Assembly: GCA_963833605.1 (NCBI GenBank)
Contig: CAWHYZ010000028.1
Coordinates: 62,001-126,000, forward strand
Reading direction: 5' to 3'
Source of the DNA: JAFAXD01 sp963833605
GTDB lineage: Bacteria; Pseudomonadota; Alphaproteobacteria; Rhizobiales; Xanthobacteraceae
Length of the DNA: 64,000 nt
Position numbers and translations under genes: made by a program. This document shows, one piece after another, positions 51,541 through 64,000 of this stretch; within the stretch, counting starts at the first letter, position 1; each line of letters opens with the position of its first letter. The notes under the pieces were generated by a model. That model was not told where the DNA came from and searched no databases. It saw only the letters and a program-made list of their open reading frames with translations.

Positions 51541-53169
51541 TCAATTACAGACGACGTTCTGTTGCGTCTCTTCCTTGAAAATCGACGTCCTGACCGAACA
51601 GCCCTTCCGGACCGGTTGGCAACCGAACCGGTCGCAGGCGACCTGTGGCGACCGGCCGGCGGCGGGCGGCGTCCCTGCCTGTCGCACGGGCGCTTGGCGT
51701 TTGGTGGGCGCCGCCGGGGTGGCCGGCGCTGCACGTTGAACGGGCGGAGCGGACGTAGCGGGCGATACCGAGCGGGAGCGATCCTTAACGCGCTCACACG
51801 CACCATTATCACCGATCATATAGCCGGAATCGCAGGTGATCTTGACGCATTCCTCGCCGTTGGCACGCAGTCCGCGGCCGCATTCGAGCGGACATACGCG
51901 CCTTTGCAAGTCCCGCACGGCACCCACGACATCGAGCGTTGCGATCTTGGTGTCGAACTTCGTACCTGCATTACGATTGAACGCATCGAGTGCTCGCCGC
52001 GACGTTGCGTTCCAATCGCCGCTGATGGCACCGCTGTAGCACCCGACCCGTTTGAGTTCCGTTTGCAGCATCCAAACAATGTCGCCGGGTGCAGGACCCG
52101 CGGGCGATGCCGGGATCGCAGGGTCAGGCCGGGTCGGCGCCGCCGCTGCAACCACCGGCGCCGGTGGCGTTGTTGGTTTCGGATCCGGTCCGCGTTTCGC
52201 GGTTTCGGCAGTAGCAATCTTGGCAAGTTGCGCGCGCGCGAGGTCGGCGTAGGGCCCGGTGCGATGCAACGTCAAGAACGCGTTCCAGGCTTCCGTCGTC
52301 CCGGCACGCTCGAAGAACTCGTAGTCACGACGCGCTTCCGAATTGGGATCGGCCGGTCCGGCAGCGGCAGCCGCGCCACTGTCTGTGCCGCCGACCAGCG
52401 GGACCATCGCGCCGCCGAGCGAACCATAGACGAACGGTTCCTGCCGCTGGTTGGTGAGTTTCATCACTTCGTCACGAACCCGGCCGAAGGCCAGGCGGAT
52501 ATCGAGTCCGGGAGTCGCCAGATTCGCCAACAGCGCGGTGGTGAATGGGCTGTGCTCGCCGCTGCCGTCGGCGGCGGTTGAACCAGCCTTGGCGGCGTAT
52601 GCAACCAGCGTCCCAGTGGTGGTAGGCTCGATCTTGCCGAGGCCGGCGGAAACGGAGCGATTGGCGGCCTGGCGCTGCCGCTTCATGTTCACGACAAAAG
52701 GATTATCGCGACAAGCGTCGAGTATGACGAGGCCCAGCCGACGCGCAGATGCGACGGTCTCGACCAGCCGGTCGAGCGCAATCGCTTCGTCCGGGGCATC
52801 GAGGTCACTGGCGAGCTTGGCATCGACTGGAACGAGGTAGTTGACGCCGCCGATCTCGATGCCGTGACCGGCATAGAACACAACCGCAATGTCGGCGTCG
52901 CTCGCAATGTCTTCGAACTTGCGGATCGCGCGCTTGAAATCCAGGTTTCCGGCGTTCTGTTGCAACGACACCACATCAAATCCGGCGTTCTTGAGCAGTT
53001 GAGCGACTGCGTCAGCATCACTCGCAGGATTCGGCAGCCGTGCGACATTCTGATAAGCGGAATTGCCGATCAACAGGGCCACGCGCTTGTCGGCAAGCGC
53101 ATCAAAACCCGTCGCCAACAATGCGAGGCTGGCGACACAAAGCAGGCGGAGTCCGCAAAACGGGCTCAT
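51541..53169 (-). CDS. Caspase-like protease (intact His/Cys) with a peptidoglycan-binding-like domain
   Basis: The 542-residue protein has a signal peptide (about 1-27) and a caspase p20 domain (about 28-260). Both catalytic residues are present: His102 in YAGHGIE and Cys153 in LDACRDNPF. A short helical repeat (about 285-325) and a Pro/Ala linker follow. Then comes a peptidoglycan-binding-type helical domain (about 365-425, LQTELKRVGCYSGAISGDWN), a Cys-rich stretch and a basic Pro-rich tail. It is the only one of the three caspase-fold proteins here that should be an active peptidase. The location is periplasmic. Confidence 0.9.
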   Translation of the reverse strand: MSPFCGLRLLCVASLALLATGFDALADKRVALLIGNSAYQNVARLPNPASDADAVAQLLKNAGFDVVSLQQNAGNLDFKRAIRKFEDIASDADIAVVFYAGHGIEIGGVNYLVPVDAKLASDLDAPDEAIALDRLVETVASARRLGLVILDACRDNPFVVNMKRQRQAANRSVSAGLGKIEPTTTGTLVAYAAKAGSTAADGSGEHSPFTTALLANLATPGLDIRLAFGRVRDEVMKLTNQRQEPFVYGSLGGAMVPLVGGTDSGAAAAAGPADPNSEARRDYEFFERAGTTEAWNAFLTLHRTGPYADLARAQLAKIATAETAKRGPDPKPTTPPAPVVAAAAPTRPDPAIPASPAGPAPGDIVWMLQTELKRVGCYSGAISGDWNATSRRALDAFNRNAGTKFDTKIATLDVVGAVRDLQRRVCPLECGRGLRANGEECVKITCDSGYMIGDNGACERVKDRSRSVSPATSAPPVQRAAPATPAAPTKRQAPVRQAGTPPAAGRSPQVACDRFGCQPVRKGCSVRTSIFKEETQQNVVCN

Positions 53170-53313
53170 TGAGCCACTCTAACACGACCTGGACCGAGCG
53201 CAAATTGAGGCGGTATCTGCCGCACCGCGATCAAACCCAAAGGGTTTTCTGGGAGATTGGAGGACTGACGAGCGAGTTGGCCGGTCGGCACGCGCCACCC
53301 GCGTGCGCAAAAC

Positions 53314-55209
53314 TCACACGGCTTGGTGCCGCGCCAGTTCCAAATCGCCGTCGTGGGGCAGTCTGAGCGGCGTATCCCGGGTGACAAACATGTGCTCGAG
53401 CGCTTTTGCCTCGACCGGCTTCTGCAATACCGGAACCGCGGCGTAGCGCGGATCGATGCTGGCAGACCCGTAACCGGTCATGAAGACGAAGGGTATGCCA
53501 CGGGCGCTCAACATGTCGGCGACCGGATAGACCGCTTCGCCGCCGAGATTGACATCGAGGATCGCGGCATCGACCTCCTCTTCAAACTTCAAAGCGTCGG
53601 CGACGCGGCTGAACGGACCGACCGTCGCGAGGCCGAGCTCCTGAAGCTGATCAACCAGCACCATACCGATCAAGACCTCGTCTTCGACCACCATGATGCG
53701 GCGCATGCTGCGATCCGATGGGCTTTTCTTTCTGGCGGCATTCGAGCTCCCCCGATCGAACGCGGAAGCGACGTTTTGTGGCTTGGGACGCGGAACCGAC
53801 ACCACGCAGCGCAGGCCTTCCGGGCGCCATTCGAACGAAACCGTGCCGTGGAGCTGGCGCTCAACGCTTCCCATGATGATCTTGGTGCCGAAGCCCGACG
53901 CTGCCGGCCGTCGCACGCAGGGGCCACTATGCTCGACCCAGTTCAAAATCAACCTGTCTTCGTCGATGCCCCATGAAAGTTCGACGCGACCATCCCCGAC
54001 CGAAAGGGCGCCATATTTGGCCGCATTCGCGGCGAGCTCATGCAGGGCGAGCGCCAATGCCTGCGCCGTGTTGGGGTCGAGAAACACCTTCGGGCCACGG
54101 ATGACGACCTGATCCGACCCTGCGCACGTATAGGGCGCGAATTCCTCGTCAATCAGCCCGCTGAGATCAGCGCCTCGCCAGCGCGAATGCGACAGGATGG
54201 TATGAGCGCGCGAGAGTGCCTTGATACGGCCCTCGACCGCCTCGACATACTCGTCGATGTCTCCGGCGCGCGTCAGCCGCAGGATCGATTGCACCAGGGT
54301 CAGGGCGTTCTTGGCCCGGTGATCGACCTCCTGGGCGAGCAAGAGTTGGCGTTCCTCAGCTTGCTTGCGCTCGGTGATGTCGACCGTGACGCCGGTCACG
54401 CGCAACGTCCGGCCCGACGCATCGACGGTCGCAATCGCGGTCCCCATGCACCAGCGGACTTCGCCGTTCGGCCGACGGACGCGAAACTCGGACTGGAACG
54501 GCTTGCCGTTGCGGAGCACCGGCATCGATGCGTTCAGCAGCCGGTCGTAGTCATCCGGGTGGATCAGGGCTTTGGCATTCTGCGTGGACACGGTGAACGA
54601 TGCAGGGTCGACGCCACAGATCCGACACTGCCCGTCGTCCCAGGTGAGCTGGCCGGTTGCACCATCCCACTCCCATGAGCCCATGCTGCCGGCCATCAGC
54701 GCGAGCGTGCGCCGCTGCTCGCTGTCGATCAGACGTGCGGCAGACGCTTCGAGCTCGGCGGTGCGGGCCGCGACCCTGTTCTCCAGTTCCGCATTGAGAC
54801 CCTCCAATTGCCGGGTCTTGCGGTACAGCTCGGCAAACACGCGGACCTTGGCGCGCAGTACCTCGGGAATGACCGGGACCGGAACATAGTCGACCGCGCC
54901 CATGGCGTAGCCGCGCAGACGATCGACGTCGCTCAGATGGATCGCCGAGATGAAAATCATTGCGGTCTTCTGAAACCGCGGATGCTCGCGAATCATCTGG
55001 GCGAGCTGAAAGCCGTCCAGGTCGGGCATGCAGACGTCGACCAGCACGACCGCAATCTCGTTCTTGAGCAGCTGTTCAAGTGCCGCCTTGCCGGAAGCGG
55101 CCTTGATCAGATTTTCCCCGAGTTCCTGCAGGATCACCTCATACGCCATCAACTTGGCCGGGTGATCATCGACCAGGAGAATACTGACCTTCTGGTGCGG
55201 GTCCGCCAT
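53314..55209 (-). CDS. HWE-family hybrid histidine kinase (REC-PAS-HWE-REC)
   Basis: The 631-residue soluble protein is called from the ATG at 55209, with GGAGA upstream. Domains in order: receiver (about 8-125, VVLVDVCMPDLDG), coiled coil, PAS (about 170-285, ending VTGVTVDITERKQ), HWE kinase (HRAKNALTLVQSI with the phospho-His; HELAANAAKYGALS; LNWVEHSGP), and a C-terminal receiver (about 510-625, AAILDVNLGGE). There is no membrane segment. HWE kinases are frequent in Hyphomicrobiales. It lies 17 bases after the giant hybrid kinase gene, so the two probably form a phosphorelay. Confidence 0.93.
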   Translation of the reverse strand: MADPHQKVSILLVDDHPAKLMAYEVILQELGENLIKAASGKAALEQLLKNEIAVVLVDVCMPDLDGFQLAQMIREHPRFQKTAMIFISAIHLSDVDRLRGYAMGAVDYVPVPVIPEVLRAKVRVFAELYRKTRQLEGLNAELENRVAARTAELEASAARLIDSEQRRTLALMAGSMGSWEWDGATGQLTWDDGQCRICGVDPASFTVSTQNAKALIHPDDYDRLLNASMPVLRNGKPFQSEFRVRRPNGEVRWCMGTAIATVDASGRTLRVTGVTVDITERKQAEERQLLLAQEVDHRAKNALTLVQSILRLTRAGDIDEYVEAVEGRIKALSRAHTILSHSRWRGADLSGLIDEEFAPYTCAGSDQVVIRGPKVFLDPNTAQALALALHELAANAAKYGALSVGDGRVELSWGIDEDRLILNWVEHSGPCVRRPAASGFGTKIIMGSVERQLHGTVSFEWRPEGLRCVVSVPRPKPQNVASAFDRGSSNAARKKSPSDRSMRRIMVVEDEVLIGMVLVDQLQELGLATVGPFSRVADALKFEEEVDAAILDVNLGGEAVYPVADMLSARGIPFVFMTGYGSASIDPRYAAVPVLQKPVEAKALEHMFVTRDTPLRLPHDGDLELARHQAV

Positions 55210-55226
55210 GTGCGGTTCTCCGGCTC

Positions 55227-61535
<6,309 letters not shown>

Positions 61536-61871
61536 TGGTCATCCTGATAGGGAGCGCCGGCGCGACCGCGCGACGCTCGGGTTCGAACCCGCGGGCATGA
61601 CCCGCGAACCGGGTTATGGCGGCGCATGCCTGCGCGCGCTGCACCCATGTTTTGTGACTCCCCGAGACACTTCCCTGCCCCAGGGAAGACCCCGGCTCGA
61701 CGCTGCAAACGCTTAAATGACCCAAGGGTTCCCCGTTACCTAAAATAAACTTTGGGAAACGCAGGATTAAAGCCGCCAAGTCGCCGCATTGTTGACGTTG
61801 TCCATTCAGAGAACATTCAGTGCCGTTGCATTCTACTTGGGGACAACGGCTTCTCGGTTCCGGGGCACAAC
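61536..61871. promoter_or_regulatory. Divergent promoter region of the hybrid kinase and pseudo-caspase genes
   Basis: This 336-base gap holds no supported gene. A locally AT-rich segment at about 61715-61770 (around CTAAAATAAACTTTGGGAAA) is the likeliest promoter area. It has a loose GGGTTCCCC...TTTGGGAAAC symmetry that could be a binding site. Because both genes start here, co-regulation is likely. No sigma-factor boxes could be assigned with confidence. Confidence 0.4.
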
Positions 61872-64000
61872 ATGACAAGAACGCTCGGTTTGATCGCAAC
61901 GCTGGGTGCGCTCGCCTTGGCGGGCGTGTTTGCAGCGCAATACTCTCAGCCCTCCGCACAAAACGCTGCGCCGCCAGCACCGAGCCCAGCGCCCGGCGCG
62001 GCAGCCGGGCCTGCTCCAGTCGCGCCGGGAGAAAAGCGCATCGCGCTCGTCGTTGGCAACTCGGGTTATCAGGCGGGTGAGCTCAAGACCGCCGCCAACG
62101 ATGCCGGCTTGATCGCGCAAACGCTGCAGGCCGCCGGCTTTGACGTCGTCGGCGCGCGCGACCTCGACCAGGAATCGACACGCCGCGCGCTGCGCGACTT
62201 CCTGGACAAGGCGCAAAGCTCGGGGCCCGATACGGTCGCCTTCATCTATCTGAGCGGGTACGGGCTGCAGCTCGAAGGTGAGAACTATTTCGCACCCATC
62301 GACGCGAAGCTCGCGCGCGCCAGCGATGTACCGCTGGAGGCCGTGCGACTCACGGACTACACACGACCGCTGGCCGCGTTGAAACTCAAAGCCGGTATCG
62401 TCGCGTTCGATGCCGCGCGCACCAACCCATTCGTCAAGTCCGGTCCGCCACTCGCGGGCGGCCTCGCGCTGGTCGACGCCGAGCCCGGCATGCTGATCGC
62501 CTTCAACGCAGCGCCGGGCACCGTTGCACCCGAGGGGAATGGCCCATACGGCGCCTACGCTCAGGCCCTCGCCGAGATGATTCGCGATGGTGGTTTGCAG
62601 CCATCCGCAGTGTTCGACCGCGTCCGCCTGCGGGTCAACGAGATGACCAAAGGTGCCGAGGTCCCCTGGCAATCAGCCAACATCAAAGCGCCGTTCGAGT
62701 TCTTCGAGCGCGCAGCCGATGCGCCGCCGCCGGCCGTATCGCAACAACAAGCCGCGGAGATCCGGGCGCGCCCAATTCGCGAACTCGGCGCCCAGGACGC
62801 CTACGCGGCGGCGCTGGAGCGCGACACGTTGCAGGGCTACACGGACTTCGTCGCGGCCTATCCCCAGGATCCGATGGCCCCGCGGGTGCGGGCGATGATG
62901 GCGGCCCGTCGTGAGGCGGTCACCTGGCGCCGGACCCGGATCGCCGATACACCCGACGCCTACTGGTCGTATCTGCGCCTCTATCCGCGTGGGCCGCACG
63001 CACCCGACGCCCAGCGTCGATTGGCCATCTTGTCGGCCGCGCTCGCGCCGCCGCCATCGTTCCGCATGCTGGCTTACGACGTGCCGCCGCCTCCGCCTGA
63101 TGAAATCGTCTATGTGGAACGCCCGGTGATTGCGTTCTACGACCCGGTGTTCGCGTTTGCGCCGCCACCACCGCCGCCGATCATTTTCCTCGCGCCGCCG
63201 CCGCCGTTCTGGGTCGTGCTACCGCCGCCGCCGCCGCCGATCGGCGTGTTCGTATTGCCGATCCCGGTGTACCAGCCGGTCCCAGTCTGGGTGCGGCCGC
63301 CCGCGTATATCGCCGCACCGCCGGCAAACAATATCATCTACAACAATGTCCACAACACCGTAATCGTCAACAACACCACCAACAACGTCACGATCAGAAC
63401 AGCGAGCGGCCAGACCACTACGCAACCGTTCGCGGTCGCCGCGCGGGCACCGGGTGCACCGGCTCCCGCGGCGGGCGCAGCCGCTCCGACGGTCGGACCG
63501 GCGCTGCCGCCATCGGTCGCAACGCGGGCGGCGATCGCACCGCACGCCCCGGGTTCGCAGGCAGCCGTCACACCGGGCTCACCGACGACTCCTGGCGCCC
63601 CGGGACAAGCACCCGCGCAAGCCTCGCGCGCACCGCTTGGGCAACCGCTGCCGGGAGCCAAGGGGCAACAACCGCTGCCATCAGCCCCAGGCGTTACTCC
63701 GAGCGCAACCGCGCCGACCGGACAACCAGCCACCGCCGCCCGTGGCCAGCCCTCGGCGCCGGGAACCGGATCGGCGGCACCGGCAGGCGCCACGCCAATT
63801 GCTCCCGCTGGCCAAGCCCACGCGTTGCCGGCCCCCGGAGCGAAGGGCCAGCCGATAGCGCCCGGCACGTCGCCGACCGCTAACGCGCCGGCGGGGCAGC
63901 CGCCAGTAGGGCACGGCCAGCAGACACCCGCGGCTGCAGCAACCGCGACGGCGACACCACCTGCCGGCCAGGGCCATGCGCCCCCGGTTCCAGGAACAAG
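61872..64000 (+). CDS. Pseudo-caspase (Tyr/Ala dyad) with Pro/Asn-rich tail, 3' end beyond window
   Basis: From the ATG at 61872 the frame is open to the last base (more than 709 residues). A signal peptide (about 1-22) and an Ala/Pro spacer precede a caspase p20 domain (about 54-290). The catalytic His is Tyr130 (LSGYGLQ) and the catalytic Cys is Ala182 (FDAARTNPF), so it is a pseudo-enzyme. A helical repeat region (about 305-395) follows. Then comes a hydrophobic poly-Pro region with several PPPPP runs, an Asn-rich patch (NNIIYNNVHNTVIVNNTTNN) and a long low-complexity Pro/Ala/Gly/Gln tail. It is transcribed away from the giant kinase. The tail suggests passage through the wall or surface exposure. 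Confidence 0.88.
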   Translation, partial: MTRTLGLIATLGALALAGVFAAQYSQPSAQNAAPPAPSPAPGAAAGPAPVAPGEKRIALVVGNSGYQAGELKTAANDAGLIAQTLQAAGFDVVGARDLDQESTRRALRDFLDKAQSSGPDTVAFIYLSGYGLQLEGENYFAPIDAKLARASDVPLEAVRLTDYTRPLAALKLKAGIVAFDAARTNPFVKSGPPLAGGLALVDAEPGMLIAFNAAPGTVAPEGNGPYGAYAQALAEMIRDGGLQPSAVFDRVRLRVNEMTKGAEVPWQSANIKAPFEFFERAADAPPPAVSQQQAAEIRARPIRELGAQDAYAAALERDTLQGYTDFVAAYPQDPMAPRVRAMMAARREAVTWRRTRIADTPDAYWSYLRLYPRGPHAPDAQRRLAILSAALAPPPSFRMLAYDVPPPPPDEIVYVERPVIAFYDPVFAFAPPPPPPIIFLAPPPPFWVVLPPPPPPIGVFVLPIPVYQPVPVWVRPPAYIAAPPANNIIYNNVHNTVIVNNTTNNVTIRTASGQTTTQPFAVAARAPGAPAPAAGAAAPTVGPALPPSVATRAAIAPHAPGSQAAVTPGSPTTPGAPGQAPAQASRAPLGQPLPGAKGQQPLPSAPGVTPSATAPTGQPATAARGQPSAPGTGSAAPAGATPIAPAGQAHALPAPGAKGQPIAPGTSPTANAPAGQPPVGHGQQTPAAAATATATPPAGQGHAPPVPGT

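Noticed and set aside
51445..52581. 378-codon plus-strand frame opposite the active caspase gene
   Set aside because: It is antisense to a gene with signal peptide and catalytic motifs; the product is an Arg/Gly-rich shadow.

Overview
The window is high-GC, densely coded DNA from an alphaproteobacterium. The aapJQMP-type amino-acid ABC operon, UPF0314/DUF2585, DUF1330 and DUF4282 proteins, caspase-fold proteins, secreted lipocalin-sized proteins and characteristic short palindromic repeats all point to the Hyphomicrobiales (Bradyrhizobium / Rhodopseudomonas / Xanthobacteraceae-like). No phage or transposase gene was seen. The sequence starts inside a cysteine synthase gene and ends inside a caspase-fold gene.

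Region 1 (1-12 kb) is sulfur and amino-acid metabolism. It holds cysK (partial), a 3-mercaptopyruvate sulfurtransferase, a tricarboxylate (Bug-type) binding protein, a persulfide-dioxygenase-like MBL/rhodanese fusion and a cystathionine beta-lyase (metC). Between them lies a minus-strand aapJ-Q-M-P operon carrying an extra substrate-binding protein and a degenerate L,D-transpeptidase-like protein. aapQ carries a single-base frameshift.

Region 2 (12.6-26 kb) is envelope-related. It has DUF1330, VOC and MarR genes, then a lipid A / lipid-linked sugar tailoring operon (GT39 ArnT-like, PAP2 phosphatase, GT2, LpxB-N-like small membrane protein). The alpha-2-macroglobulin (yfhM-like) and penicillin-binding protein 1C (pbpC) pair follows.

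Region 3 (26-40.8 kb) has a FadL-type porin, a tRNA-Arg(TCT), and then about 9 kb of accessory DNA. That stretch has lower apparent GC and contains many fragments: two inverted LigD ligase remnants, a DUF3604 N-terminal fragment, a BamD-like fragment, a frameshifted beta-helix gene and a gene with an in-frame TAG. Intact small genes are interspersed (universal stress protein, FmdE-like secreted protein, DUF2585, DUF4282, methyltransferase). A possibly foreign aminopeptidase N follows.

Region 4 (40.8-64 kb) is the most striking part. It is a nearly continuous minus-strand cluster whose transcription order is: a 2102-residue soluble hybrid histidine kinase with at least 11 tandem 92-residue HAMP-type repeats; an HWE-family REC-PAS-kinase-REC protein; a caspase-fold protein with intact His/Cys dyad; a Cys-rich secreted protein; a caspase-fold/TPR protein whose dyad is Tyr/Ser; an OmpA-like protein; an RND adaptor; an RND pump; an AsmA protein; a second RND adaptor; and a secreted beta-rich protein. 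A third caspase-fold protein (Tyr/Ala dyad, proline- and asparagine-rich tail) is transcribed divergently from the kinase. Both adaptors appear to lack the alpha-helical hairpin that normally docks to TolC-type channels, and no outer-membrane channel gene is present. My inference is a signal-controlled envelope system that combines one active and two pseudo-caspases with an unusual RND complex.
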